Positions 9,360-18,823 of a DNA stretch of 64,000 nt are shown here, piece after piece (positions within the stretch are counted from its first letter, which is position 1; every line of letters starts with the position of its first letter). The notes under the pieces are model-generated. The model saw nothing but the letters and a program-made list of their open reading frames with translations, was not told the origin of the DNA and did not search any database. The DNA is taken from the NCBI RefSeq assembly GCF_900478135.1, contig NZ_LS483470.1:1918501-1982500 (forward strand), given 5' to 3'. The position numbers and the translations under genes are program-made. The DNA is from Leminorella richardii (GTDB lineage: Bacteria > Pseudomonadota > Gammaproteobacteria > Enterobacterales > Enterobacteriaceae).

Positions 9360-9708
9360 GATCGTGACAGGGCTACCGTCTTTTTCAGCCACTGAGCTAG
9401 CCAAAAGTACAGATGGTTTATTGGACTGGTTTAAAAACACGGGAGCCAAACGTCTGGTTATCCATCTCGATCTTGACGCGCTCGATCCTCACTGGTTTAG
9501 ATCGCTACTCTTTGCGCGCCCTGTACCTGAGGGGGAAGTTGCCTTACCCGGTGTACCTCATGGGCATCTACGGATAGAGACGCTGATTAAGATGCTGGAA
9601 GATATCGCTATGATTTCAGAGATCGTCGGTATCACTATTGCGGAACATACGCCCTGGGATGCGATAGCGCTTAAACAGATGTTGGAAAAACTGCCGCTAA
9701 TGCGGTAG
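9360..9708 (+). pseudogene. Arginase/agmatinase-family C-terminal remnant
   Basis: The frame encodes the C-terminal third of a ureohydrolase. VIHLDLDALDP contains the Asp-x-Asp-x-x-Asp-Pro metal-ligand motif, followed by the helix normally reading GGLxxxExLxxLxEL (here GHLRIETLIKMLEDI) and IAEHTPWD. The N-terminal metal motifs (GGDHS, DAHxD) are missing, because the preceding bases code for the cupin in another frame. A short product from GTG at 9364 is conceivable but could not have a complete binuclear site. It is the broken last gene of the HAD-cupin cluster. Confidence 0.75.
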
Positions 9709-9731
9709 CTGGTTAAAAAAGCCAAATAGAA

Positions 9732-9764
9732 AAGGGAAGGCATTATGCCTTCCCTTGGTTTTTA
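9732..9764 (+). terminator. Terminator after the arginase remnant
   Basis: Arms AAGGGAAGGCA and TGCCTTCCCTT are perfect, with a 3-base loop, and are followed by GGTTTTTA. It also faces the opposite-strand barrel fragment at 9785. Confidence 0.85.
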
Positions 9765-9784
9765 CATCAGACTAGAGCAGGAGA

Positions 9785-10597
9785 TTAGAACCTGTACTTC
9801 ACCCCCAGCGTCACGGCTGTGTCGCTGTAGCCCTTGTCGCCCAGCTGCTGCGCCACGTTAGTCCAGACGTTCAGGTTGCGGTTTAGCTGGCCTTCAGCAC
9901 CCAGCTTCAGCTCGCCCACGTTGCGGCTACCCGCCTGACGAACAGTCACCCCGTCAAGGCGTGCCCCCGCCAGCTCGCTGTTGTACAGCCAGTTGGCTTC
10001 AGCATAGACCGTGAACAGCTTGTCGGTGCCCTTGTCAGCGTCGCTCACGCCGTCGCGGGAGATTTTCATCCCCAGACGCGTCTGCACATTGTCGCTGCCG
10101 GCTGATGTAACCTTGGTGCCGTTCGCCTCACGGTGGTTATCCGCGGTGATACCCGTCCAGGTCACCTGACCCTGCGGCGTCAGGTAAACGCTGCCGTTTT
10201 CGCCATGGTAAATCGGCATCCGGTAGCCCGCTTCCACCGAGGCGCTAAAGCCGTCCATGTCATAGCTTTCGCTAGCCGCACCTTGACCTTTCACGGTCGC
10301 ATCCAGCCAGCTGTACTGCACCCAGCTGTCCACGTAGATACCGTTCAGGGTGGTGGCGGCTGCGCTAGAACGGGTGGTCATGCTGTCCGGCTTGCCGCCC
10401 ACCAGTACCAGACCGTTCTCGATATCAATCAGCCCAGCAGCAACGTTGTCTCCATCAATCTGCACCGTACCGGTACCACGCTTGATAACCGTCCCGCTGC
10501 CGTGGACGTCGTTGGTCAATGCCCACAGGGAACTGGTGTCTAATCGGTGTTGTCGACCGTGCCTAGCCTCAAGCGGTAGGGTTCTTATCGTTCCACA
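9785..10597 (-). pseudogene. Autotransporter C-terminal remnant with internal deletion
   Basis: The frame is open from 10597, but the first recognisable part begins near 10540 with a passenger segment (SLWALTNDVHGSGTVIKRGTG). After about 40 residues it jumps (TTLNG to IYVDSWVQYSWLD) directly into the middle of an autotransporter barrel. Compared with the intact genes here, the end of the passenger, the linker and roughly the first 100 barrel residues are missing. The C-terminus is intact and ends in Phe (GVKYRF). There is no signal peptide or proper start. It directly abuts the end of the fimbrial operon, so one rearrangement may explain its upstream loss. Confidence 0.8.
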
Positions 10598-11349
10598 CTA
10601 TTAATTGTCACCGCCTGAGAGGCTGCCTGATTAAAGCCGTTATCATCAATAAGCAGATACTGTAAGTCTAGCGTGCCGGTCGCGTTGCGCACAGCTGGGT
10701 GCTTAAACTCATATTCAGCCCGCTCAAAGGGCGGCGTCATCATATCCAGCTTTTGTTCGCTGGAATACTGCCTGCCAGAGATCTCCAGCTTAAGAGAAGC
10801 AAAAGAGGCAAAGTAGGGGGTTGGATTGGTACAGCGGATAACCAGCATATCTCCGCGACGAAACAGTGAAAATTGTAATTTACCTGCCCAGTCCTGTGGT
10901 TTTTCTTTCAGGCTTTTTGGGCGATAGAAAATCTTCATCTGAGTATTCATGGTCATTTTCACTTTGGGTGAAGATGCTGACTGTGCAGATTTGGTGGGAG
11001 GAACCTCATACAGGTTGAGCCAAAACACTGACTCACGATCGGTCGGTAAAGGGTGCTGGTTATAGATAATGCGCAGTCCCTGCATGGTATTTGGCTGCAT
11101 ACGAAATACCGCCGGCAAGGCAATATAGGGCGCATTGGCTTTTTCTGGGGTTCCGTCTATTTCACCGTTATCAACCCATGTTTGAACCATGACCGGATAG
11201 GGATTCGTGTTCGCCAGCATCAGGCTTTGCTCAGTAGTCCCTTCTTGATAAATAATGCGTGTTGACGACGGCATAATGCCTGCATTAGCCGGCGCTAATC
11301 CATAAACAGATCCCAGACCTAACAGAAGTACCAAGCCATATTTCTTCAT
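10585..11349 (-). CDS. Fimbrial periplasmic chaperone (second, terminal gene)
   Basis: 254 aa PapD-type chaperone. Signal peptide to about residue 23 (PANA). The two Ig-like domains show the family features: RIIYQEG near the mature N-terminus, the basic anchor in RESVFWLNLYEVPP (about residues 109-122), and the IFYRPK motif. It would cap pilus subunits in the periplasm. It starts 13 bp after the adhesin gene stop, so it is the last gene of the operon. A second chaperone after the adhesin matches the position of stbE in the Salmonella Stb operon and may serve the adhesin. Confidence 0.9.
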   Translation of the reverse strand: MKKYGLVLLLGLGSVYGLAPANAGIMPSSTRIIYQEGTTEQSLMLANTNPYPVMVQTWVDNGEIDGTPEKANAPYIALPAVFRMQPNTMQGLRIIYNQHPLPTDRESVFWLNLYEVPPTKSAQSASSPKVKMTMNTQMKIFYRPKSLKEKPQDWAGKLQFSLFRRGDMLVIRCTNPTPYFASFASLKLEISGRQYSSEQKLDMMTPPFERAEYEFKHPAVRNATGTLDLQYLLIDDNGFNQAASQAVTINSVER

Positions 11350-11362
11350 GTGATTTACTCTG

Positions 11363-12712
11363 TCACTGTACTTTCACCAGCACATAGGCTGTAGCGTCCA
11401 CTTTTCCGGCAGTGACCGTTTCTCCCGGTAGCTTTTCCAGCGTGGCCTGAAGGGTCGTGGTGTAGTTGTTATAACCGCTAGCGCTGCTACCGCTGTTGCT
11501 GGCTCCGGCTAATACCGGATACCATCCGGCACTGTCACCGCTTGGGCAACCGGAAGAGGTACAGGCATTCCAGCCAAGAAAATTCATTCTGACGCCGGTG
11601 CTGGCATTTTGTATTCTGATCCCTACACCGGTAGCGATTGAACTGTCAGTACCATAGCCGCGGGATAACAGATAGCTGACGCCTCCGCTGCTGTTAACTA
11701 AGCCTAGCTGCTGGGCGATGTTATAGCCTTCCAGAGACGTTTGTAATCCCATTGCGGTATTGCCGCTTGCTACACCAGAAACCGCCGCGTTACTGCATTC
11801 AACCGTAATATTCAGATTGCTTTGAACGGTCTCTCCGTTATTGAGCTGTGCTGCGGAGATCGTTGGGAAAAGCACCAACGGTGTCACATTGCGGGCGACG
11901 CAGGTTGCCGTATAGCTAATGGTTGACTGCGGTGCCGTTCCCATCCCCATCGCGTTCCAACGGCCAGTTCCCCAAGTACCGTACTCATCTGCGCTGTCTG
12001 TTCCGGGCGTTTGTGCCGCAATACCGGGGCCTGCAAACAGAATATAACCATTAGGCTGAATACAAGTATAGGTTGATGCCCCGGTGGTTGAGGCCATACC
12101 AGTGAGAGGGTTAGAGGCGGAATAGCCGCAGTAGTTACTTTTCCCTCTCCCCGGCAGTGTACTGATTTTAATTAAATCAGCGCGTACTGGGCTGAGGTCT
12201 CTCACTCGAATATTGATTTTGTTCCCAACAACTTCATAGCTAGTCAACGGCGCTGATTGCCAGGTGCGACTGAAAACAATACCTGAGTTTAAGTGAGTCA
12301 ACTTAATCGCGACATAGGGAATATAGGTGGCGTAATATCCTGGATAGCCATCGTTAGTACCCTGTTCATAATACCCACCAACTCGATCGTCGCCGTTGGT
12401 AGCAAAAACTTCATAGATATCGTCTTTATCCGCAAGATCGCACTGATAGAGCACTTTATTGGGATCGGGGTATCTTGTTGCCGTAGTAAAATTAACCACT
12501 GAACTCCCCAATGGAGTGCCAACTGGCTGCAGGTAGTTATCAGTGATATTGATTTTACCCAGACCTAAGCCAAGCCCGCAGCTATCACACCCTGAATCAA
12601 TATAGGGGGTAACTCTTGTACACTGAGCTTCAGATAGGTTTGACCACAGGACAGCGAGCAATGTGACCACAATAAGAGGGTATCTGGTAAATAGATAACG
12701 ATGATTTTTCAT
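11363..12712 (-). CDS. Fimbrial tip adhesin-like protein
   Basis: 449 aa with a signal peptide (residues about 1-29, cut after SEA). The N-terminal half is Cys-rich (CDSCGLGLG and others), as in receptor-binding domains. The C-terminal half has a pilin-like fold with a terminal beta motif (TAYVLVKVQ). The length and two-domain layout fit the large adhesin subunit of chaperone-usher fimbriae, and the gene position matches StbD. It lies 27 bp after the usher gene, with a chaperone following. Receptor unknown. Confidence 0.85.
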   Translation of the reverse strand: MKNHRYLFTRYPLIVVTLLAVLWSNLSEAQCTRVTPYIDSGCDSCGLGLGLGKINITDNYLQPVGTPLGSSVVNFTTATRYPDPNKVLYQCDLADKDDIYEVFATNGDDRVGGYYEQGTNDGYPGYYATYIPYVAIKLTHLNSGIVFSRTWQSAPLTSYEVVGNKINIRVRDLSPVRADLIKISTLPGRGKSNYCGYSASNPLTGMASTTGASTYTCIQPNGYILFAGPGIAAQTPGTDSADEYGTWGTGRWNAMGMGTAPQSTISYTATCVARNVTPLVLFPTISAAQLNNGETVQSNLNITVECSNAAVSGVASGNTAMGLQTSLEGYNIAQQLGLVNSSGGVSYLLSRGYGTDSSIATGVGIRIQNASTGVRMNFLGWNACTSSGCPSGDSAGWYPVLAGASNSGSSASGYNNYTTTLQATLEKLPGETVTAGKVDATAYVLVKVQ

Positions 12713-12739
12713 AGTGGCTATTACTCTACTTAGAATCTG

Positions 12740-15343
12740 CTATTGGCACTGGCTGGTTAATACTATCAGCGGCCTGTCAGTATCCTGCCCTGATAGATCG
12801 TAGTGTAATCGGCACTGTTGGCCGGATTCTGTTCCCCAGCGGACAGTAAGATATCCATCAGTACTGTCTGAGCGAAGGTAAGCCTGATTACCCTGACCGA
12901 CCATACCGATTATTGTATTCTGCTCGCTATACACATCAGCCCCCATAGGGATTGGCTCACGGCCTTCTGGCTGCTGTACGGTAATCAGCAGAGCGTATCC
13001 AGATACGGTTTTAAAATTCACTTTCACGGTAGCACCGGCGTAGGGAGCAATGCGCTTTTGGGCATCCCGCAGTTCGCTACGGCTGTCCATTCCTTCGGGA
13101 TCCAAAGCAATCGTGTTGTAGCGATAGGGGGTCAATGCAGGGACTAGCGCATAGCCAAACGTATCGATCTTGGCGCCTTGCCCGCCCACTACGCTGGCGC
13201 CTTTGGCGCCTTTGGCCTCAACCAGTGCAAACGTATCTCCTACATAGGGACCTAGCGTGATACCCCCACTATGTAGCGCCATAGCCCCCTGAACGGAACC
13301 TGAAGCCTGCCAGTAGTCACTGGCGGTCGATGCAGAGGCCCCAAGTGTGGCAACGGAGGTGCGGGTCTGCAAGTTGCCATTCCACACGGTCTGGTGCTGG
13401 CGGCTGTCGGTTGAGACATTGAGACCATAGCTAATATCGCGCTGTTCTCCCAAAGTTCCGGATAGCGATGTTTGATAAGAGGTTCCCGAGTTGCCTGAGC
13501 GATTTAATGTTCCGGTAAGTATTGGCGCATAAGAACTGCGGCCGAGCGGAATTGAGATAGAAAAGGCGGTGTTAGTTTCAGACGTGCTCTTGTTATCGTA
13601 CTGACTGTAGCTATAGCCGTCGTTATTCGTGTAGGGATTATTATAAAAACCACCGTTATGCGTTCGGGCGACTGACAGGTTAAACGACACGCCATTCTGG
13701 AAAACTTTAGAATAGCCAAGCTGTAGCTGTTTATCCCGCGCTTTTCCATTACGATAGTTTTGAGTTGAAGCAGAAAGATAGACATTGCCGGCCCAGTCGA
13801 GAGATTGGTTAATAGAACCTTCAAGGCGAGACTTCTGCATATAGGTTGATGACTCCCAGTCATCTCCCGATTTAGCCGACTGTCGAATGCCCAAGACATC
13901 GTTTAATTCACGATAGCCATTAGTGGAATATTGATATCCGCCAATGGAGAAGGTCGTACTGGTTGGACTGTAGGTTTTACTGTAGGAAAGGTGGAGCATC
14001 CAGCCGGATTGATCGTCGCTATTTGGTAGCTGTGCGCGAGAATAGGTGGTATCGAGCCCAAAAGCGCCTAGCTGACTGGTATAAACGCCCCCAAGCATGG
14101 CTGCCTGATAGCCATCGGCTAAACGGAACGCGCTGTTAGCGGTTATGGCATTACTAATACCGCGGCGATAGCTGGCTTCACCAAACAGATCGCTATCCCC
14201 AACGTATCGCGTTTTACCGACCAACAGAGAATAGCGTGAAATATTCGGTCGCAGTGACTCCGCTACAGCAGAAAAGGGCACTTTGAACGTACTGACGCTG
14301 CCATCGGCCTCCGTCACGCTAACGTCCAGATCGCCGGCATAGTTAGTGGCGTTTAAATCATTAATTTCAAAAGGCCCCGGCGCTACCGTTGACTGGTAGA
14401 TAATATTTTCACCCTGGCGAATAATGACATTGGCATTGGTTTTGGCAATACCGTGTACCGATGGGGCATAGCCACGCTGTGATTCCGGCAGCATACGATC
14501 GTCAGACGCCAGTTCTAGTCCCCGATAGCCTAAACCGGAAAAATAGCGCCCGCTGGTAAAGCCTTCACCAACCATAACTTCACTGCCTAACGGAGCTATA
14601 GCTCGTTGAACATAGCGACGAGTTGTCGTAAAACGGCTGTCCTGACCTGTTTGGCTGTTATAAAAAGACTGTTGACGGTAGCGCCATAACCCTAGATTCG
14701 CACCCGCATTAATATTGACGTAAGTCGAGTCAAGATCCTTGGTGGCACTGTTTTTATAGGCGACGTGATACTGATTCAAGCTGTAGTTAATAAAACCAAT
14801 AGTTTCTCCACTGGAAAGGGAGTCCGGGCTGATATATCCCCGCGGGCGATGGTTCATTAATTTTTTCGGTATGTTTAAATTCAGGCGTAACTCAGAAAAC
14901 TGAAACTGGCTACCCGCGCCGTCAACCTGCTGTTCGAGAATAACGCAGCGACGTTCATCTGCACTATCCTGTGAGTTCGTGCTTATAGCTGAATCATAAA
15001 CCCCGGTTTGAATTAGAAGCTCTCTAGATAGACAGGGTAATACTTTGTTATTGGTAGCATTAACAAAAGTCACATTATTGCTGCCAACAAACTCATTGTT
15101 GAGATAGATATCTACCTGATACTGCCCTGGGGCAATACTCTCCGCTTTGTTAAAGCGGGATATGTCTGGTATCGCTAAATGACTGCCCTTGAACAGAGAT
15201 TCATCAAAGCTGTATTCATCGGCATTAATATCCACTGGTGGAACATTGGCATATGACGCATGTGTATATACCAACCCTGTTATCATCGATAGCAGTAGGC
15301 CACGATGTTTGAGCCAGTAAGTATATTGAGTGAAATAGTCCAT
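12740..15343 (-). CDS. Fimbrial outer-membrane usher
   Basis: About 867 aa from the ATG at 15343; this start gives a normal signal peptide (MDYFTQYTYWLKHRG then a hydrophobic run ending ASYA). A longer reading to 15442 would lie mostly inside the preceding chaperone gene. Usher features are the N-terminal domain (DINADEYSFDESLFKG), the usher signature with SQRGYAPSVHGIAKTNA (plug region), a long barrel, and a C-terminal Cys pair (GQQCRL / TSQCQ). It assembles and secretes the pilus. Third gene of the operon, starting 19 bp after the first chaperone stop. Confidence 0.93.
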   Translation of the reverse strand: MDYFTQYTYWLKHRGLLLSMITGLVYTHASYANVPPVDINADEYSFDESLFKGSHLAIPDISRFNKAESIAPGQYQVDIYLNNEFVGSNNVTFVNATNNKVLPCLSRELLIQTGVYDSAISTNSQDSADERRCVILEQQVDGAGSQFQFSELRLNLNIPKKLMNHRPRGYISPDSLSSGETIGFINYSLNQYHVAYKNSATKDLDSTYVNINAGANLGLWRYRQQSFYNSQTGQDSRFTTTRRYVQRAIAPLGSEVMVGEGFTSGRYFSGLGYRGLELASDDRMLPESQRGYAPSVHGIAKTNANVIIRQGENIIYQSTVAPGPFEINDLNATNYAGDLDVSVTEADGSVSTFKVPFSAVAESLRPNISRYSLLVGKTRYVGDSDLFGEASYRRGISNAITANSAFRLADGYQAAMLGGVYTSQLGAFGLDTTYSRAQLPNSDDQSGWMLHLSYSKTYSPTSTTFSIGGYQYSTNGYRELNDVLGIRQSAKSGDDWESSTYMQKSRLEGSINQSLDWAGNVYLSASTQNYRNGKARDKQLQLGYSKVFQNGVSFNLSVARTHNGGFYNNPYTNNDGYSYSQYDNKSTSETNTAFSISIPLGRSSYAPILTGTLNRSGNSGTSYQTSLSGTLGEQRDISYGLNVSTDSRQHQTVWNGNLQTRTSVATLGASASTASDYWQASGSVQGAMALHSGGITLGPYVGDTFALVEAKGAKGASVVGGQGAKIDTFGYALVPALTPYRYNTIALDPEGMDSRSELRDAQKRIAPYAGATVKVNFKTVSGYALLITVQQPEGREPIPMGADVYSEQNTIIGMVGQGNQAYLRSDSTDGYLTVRWGTESGQQCRLHYDLSGQDTDRPLIVLTSQCQ

Positions 15344-15362
15344 CGTTTGTGTTGTTGAACAA

Positions 15363-16103
15363 TCAGAACTGGTACTTCGTTTTAATTTCAACGCCGTAAT
15401 CATTAACCAGCTTGTATTGAAGAATCGATGAACGATTAACACTAATAGACGATCTTATCGGCCAGGATACCTCTGATTTAGGGGCAACCATGGTGACATC
15501 CGGTACATTGACCGATTTACCTGCTGTTGTGATAGTGGCCTGAGTAAAACTGGCGTGATAGGCAGTAGGGTTATTGACCACCAGATGCGTTTTCCCTTGA
15601 ATTTTTTTCACAGAGAAAGTGAGCTCATCACTGATTTTATCCGATGAACCGGGTAATGAATCAGGGCGATAAAAAACCTTGAGGCGATTGGAGACTAAAA
15701 GCAGTAACTTGTTTTTATCTTTATCTGATGACTTAACTGACGGGATCTGCTGAAAGTTAAAATAGAATACTGATTCGCGATCCTGCGGTAATCCAGATCC
15801 GGTAAATACCAGTCTGACGGCCTGACCCGAATTGGGTTCCATACGAAACACTTGTGGTGTGGCGACAAAAGGCGCATCGGCCGTTGATGGATTTGAACGT
15901 GGGTTATTTGTATCCAGCCAGATCTGTACCACATTAGGGTAGGGATCCTGATTGGTAAACTGCAGGGTTTTCTCTTTAGCTGAAGCGGAATAGATGATGC
16001 GGTTACCATTCATAATAACGCTGGCATAGCTATATTGGCTAACGACCAGGGTACACAGTAATAATGCGCTGCTGCGCTTTAGTAACTTGTAGAGTAACGA
16101 CAT
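15363..16103 (-). CDS. Fimbrial periplasmic chaperone (first)
   Basis: 246 aa from ATG 16103, chosen because GGAAG lies 8 bases upstream; an ATG at 16121 would add six residues. Signal peptide (MSLLYKLLKRSSALLLC... YSYA). PapD-like fold with NRIIYSA, PQVFRMEPNSGQAVRLVF, RESVFYFNFQQIP and VFYRPDSLPG. It delivers subunits to the usher encoded directly downstream. It is clearly a paralogue of the terminal chaperone but diverged. Confidence 0.92.
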   Translation of the reverse strand: MSLLYKLLKRSSALLLCTLVVSQYSYASVIMNGNRIIYSASAKEKTLQFTNQDPYPNVVQIWLDTNNPRSNPSTADAPFVATPQVFRMEPNSGQAVRLVFTGSGLPQDRESVFYFNFQQIPSVKSSDKDKNKLLLLVSNRLKVFYRPDSLPGSSDKISDELTFSVKKIQGKTHLVVNNPTAYHASFTQATITTAGKSVNVPDVTMVAPKSEVSWPIRSSISVNRSSILQYKLVNDYGVEIKTKYQF

Positions 16104-16214
16104 TGCTTTGCTTCCAGTCAAGAAGTTCCTTGGTATTAACTCCGGGGACTATATTGAGAATAACACTGAAGGCGGCTCTCGCTATTTTCCCCGAAACTAA
16201 TATTTGACGATCCG

Positions 16215-16748
16215 TTATGGATAAGTGATAGCGTATTGCGCGCTAGTAATCACCGAACCTGCGGATATAGAGCCACTCTCAGCATAGTACTTTGCAGTTA
16301 GCTCTTGAGATGTAGAGGTCGCACCGCTGGCCAATGTCATTTCTGATGTGGTAGCAAATCCAGAAGTGAAATCAAGAGGGGTAGAACCATCGGAGTCTAG
16401 CAGTCTAATGGAGACGTCAGTCGCACTGCCAGTATTGCCCAAGTTACCGTTGCTGGTCACGTTGTAACCCACAAAAACGGTTTTAACCGTTGTTGCGCTA
16501 CTTTCTGACGTACAGCCGGTCAGATTTACCGTAAACGTCGTTTCACCAGCAGTTAGCCCCTGAGTTGATAATGAGCTGGCGGGAACAGTAGGTAGTAATA
16601 CGATAGGATTACTTGAAACACCGTTGATGTCGACAGCACAGGTTTGAGTGCTGACTTCACCCATAAATTTAACGGTATTATTGGCGTTAGCGGCTGTTAC
16701 GTATGAGAGTGAAAGTGTGGCTAAAGCGATAACTGTTATTTTTTTCAT
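16215..16748 (-). CDS. Type 1-like major fimbrial subunit
   Basis: 177 aa pilin. Signal peptide to about residue 22 (AANA). The mature protein begins NNTVKFMGEVSTQTCAVD and has the conserved Cys pair (TQTCAVD / LTGCTS), a Gly-rich middle and the C-terminal chaperone-binding motif with penultimate Tyr (SAQYAITYP). It is first in the operon. AAGGATTTCAAAT before the ATG is a good ribosome-binding site. It would form the shaft of the fimbria. Confidence 0.92.
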   Translation of the reverse strand: MKKITVIALATLSLSYVTAANANNTVKFMGEVSTQTCAVDINGVSSNPIVLLPTVPASSLSTQGLTAGETTFTVNLTGCTSESSATTVKTVFVGYNVTSNGNLGNTGSATDVSIRLLDSDGSTPLDFTSGFATTSEMTLASGATSTSQELTAKYYAESGSISAGSVITSAQYAITYP

Positions 16749-17307
16749 ATTTGAAATCCTTTTACTTAGGCTGCTAATAATTTATTGATTAAATATGAGG
16801 TGGCTTCATTTTTAATATTAAAAGTAAAACCAATCTGTTTTTCTTGAAAAAAACAGATATTTCCCTTTAGTTTAATAGGGGATTAAGTCCACAGCATCTT
16901 TCAACAATTATTACATTGTCAATGGGTGTGATGGTGTTGGTAAAAAATAGTACACTAGGGTGATATGATGGGTCAAGGACTCTAATGTGTTGATACTGCA
17001 TCACATGTAATATTCCCACCCAACAAGAGTGTCAATAGCCTTATTGTACATTTTATGGCAGGGGGATTAATATCCTACAGTCTTGTGCCAAATGTGTTTT
17101 TCACTCTTATATAGATAGACCTAATGATGATATAAATTTTCTAAATAATTTCTATATTTATTATCTTTTACCTAACATTATGATTTTGCTGAGTAATTTT
17201 AGTGAGACTTTTCATCAATAAACCTCTCTATTTCAATAGGAAATCGCCTGGCTTGATGCGCAATGAAAGCGTTGAAAAATAGGGCGATCGTGCCGAGAGG
17301 GCTCAGT
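16749..17307. other. Fimbrial promoter region, AT-rich
   Basis: 559 bp between the pilin start and the stop of the next gene, both on the minus strand. AT-rich, with no credible gene. I looked for a fim-type invertible switch (paired short inverted repeats plus a recombinase gene) and saw neither. It must hold the fimbrial operon promoter, but I cannot fix its position. Confidence 0.5.
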
Positions 17308-18432
17308 TTAATCAATATCATGATAGTATTGCTTTAATACATCAAATGGGATAATAGACCAAGGCGCATATTTACAGTGACTATATCTGGCGACAGGCTT
17401 GGCCCCTACGTATAGTCCTTTATTAGTGAGATACCAGTTGCCAAATATCCAAAATTCGGGATTAGCATAGTCACAGTCGTTGGTAACCTTCATATGCTGT
17501 GGGTAGAGTCGCTGAAAAATCTCAACCAGTGTGGGGGCATATATTTGCTTTAGATAATCATCGCGCTGCATAGCGCTATTAGGCTGTTTGATTTCGGGTG
17601 TTACCCAAAAAATACGCTCAATCGGAACTTGCTCACCCGTTTTGGGATCGAGCGTAACGCCTAACGTGTTGGTATAGAGCGTGTCGCCACGCGGCGCACC
17701 GTCGAACAGACACTTATAGTGCAGGCTTAGGCCGTAGCTGACCCATTTTTCATTAAAGAAATAGGAAGAAACGGTCCAGCCTTTTGCACCCGAAAGCCCG
17801 TCATTACCGACACACTGAAGAACATCGTGTATAGCAATATAGTGCCGTATTTCCAGCTCCCGATTTAGCGTTGTCAGCACATCAGCAGGGTAGCCAGATA
17901 TCACGCGAAACATTGTTAGCTCGGTATACGGATCGCTGTACCATTGGATGAAGTATTTCCCATTTACCGTCTCTTTTTTTCCGGGTATCAAGGCTACGTC
18001 GGCGAAGCGCAGCTTTTCATAGTCGCTGGATTTTGCGAAATCCAGAAGAGGGAGCGGATTTTTTACAGTTGAAGGCTGTACTTGGGTCAGCGTAACGGAC
18101 AGCGGCTCTCCCGCTTTATTTTCGAATATTCCCTGATAGCCGTCTCCGTGGCGCTTTAACCAAAATTTATCGCCGGTTTCTTTAGAAGTAAGAGTTATAT
18201 CATCATTTTTTGATGTTTCTGTACCTTTGGTTTCATGCCCTATCAGTAAGATATCCTGCTTAATGCGGGTATAAAAATATCGCCCTTGAATAGTTTCTGG
18301 GTCTCTGAAAGCAAAATGCATCACAACCGGATAGCGCCCAATGTAGCCTTGATATACATCCGCAAAGGCAAAGGGCTGGAAGGAAAAACAGCCACAAATA
18401 GCGAGAAGCATGAATACCGTACGTTCGATCAT
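17308..18432 (-). CDS. Secreted protein with RsiV/DUF3298-like C-terminus
   Basis: 374 aa with a signal peptide (residues about 1-24, cleavage near AFA-DV). The first part (YQGYIGRYPVVMHFAF...) resembles beta-sheet lipocalin-like periplasmic proteins. The last part (WYLTNKGLYVGAKP... YAPWSIIPFDVLKQYY) resembles the C-terminal motif of DUF3298 proteins such as anti-sigma factor RsiV. Cysteines suggest disulfides in the periplasm. No partner gene is adjacent. Function unknown; the domain assignment is moderate. Confidence 0.72.
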   Translation of the reverse strand: MIERTVFMLLAICGCFSFQPFAFADVYQGYIGRYPVVMHFAFRDPETIQGRYFYTRIKQDILLIGHETKGTETSKNDDITLTSKETGDKFWLKRHGDGYQGIFENKAGEPLSVTLTQVQPSTVKNPLPLLDFAKSSDYEKLRFADVALIPGKKETVNGKYFIQWYSDPYTELTMFRVISGYPADVLTTLNRELEIRHYIAIHDVLQCVGNDGLSGAKGWTVSSYFFNEKWVSYGLSLHYKCLFDGAPRGDTLYTNTLGVTLDPKTGEQVPIERIFWVTPEIKQPNSAMQRDDYLKQIYAPTLVEIFQRLYPQHMKVTNDCDYANPEFWIFGNWYLTNKGLYVGAKPVARYSHCKYAPWSIIPFDVLKQYYHDID

Positions 18433-18823
18433 CGTAATAGTCCGTTATTTGAAACGTTCAGTGTGCTTTAGCAGATTAGAAGCGTGAAGCCAAATCTCTA
18501 AAAGCGGCTAACACATTTTAATCATGAAAAGCAGTGATAACCAGCACAATCAGAGGCCGGTGACTTTACCTCTAAGTAGGTGTTTTGGGGAATGAGCAAT
18601 AATATATTCTATTTTTATAATTGTGATCATGTTAATTATTCCATAACAAATTCAACTCATTAATTTGATGGTCAACCTTTAAGGAAATTAGTGTTTTTTT
18701 CATTTAAAACCTCATTGGATACAGTATCAGTTCGATTAATAATTTGATCTAGAATAGATATTGCCGTATATTGGCAACGCTTTTATATCTTGGATTAATG
18801 ATGCATTAGAAACGGATGTCGTT
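18433..18823. other. Intergenic promoter region of the frame-broken autotransporter
   Basis: 391 bp between divergent genes, AT-rich. It carries one GATCTA at 18746-18751, the 6-mer also found upstream of two other autotransporters here. No gene seen. Confidence 0.45.

Noticed and set aside
15343..15442. Usher start at 15442 inside the chaperone gene
   Set aside because: The extra residues do not look like a signal peptide, whereas ATG 15343 gives one.
16749..17307. Possible fim-type invertible promoter switch before the pilin gene
   Set aside because: No paired inverted repeats of the right size and no recombinase gene nearby.
18610..18640. CRP site (TTGTGATCATGTTAA) before the frame-broken autotransporter
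   Set aside because: Only one half-site fits; the second half is absent.
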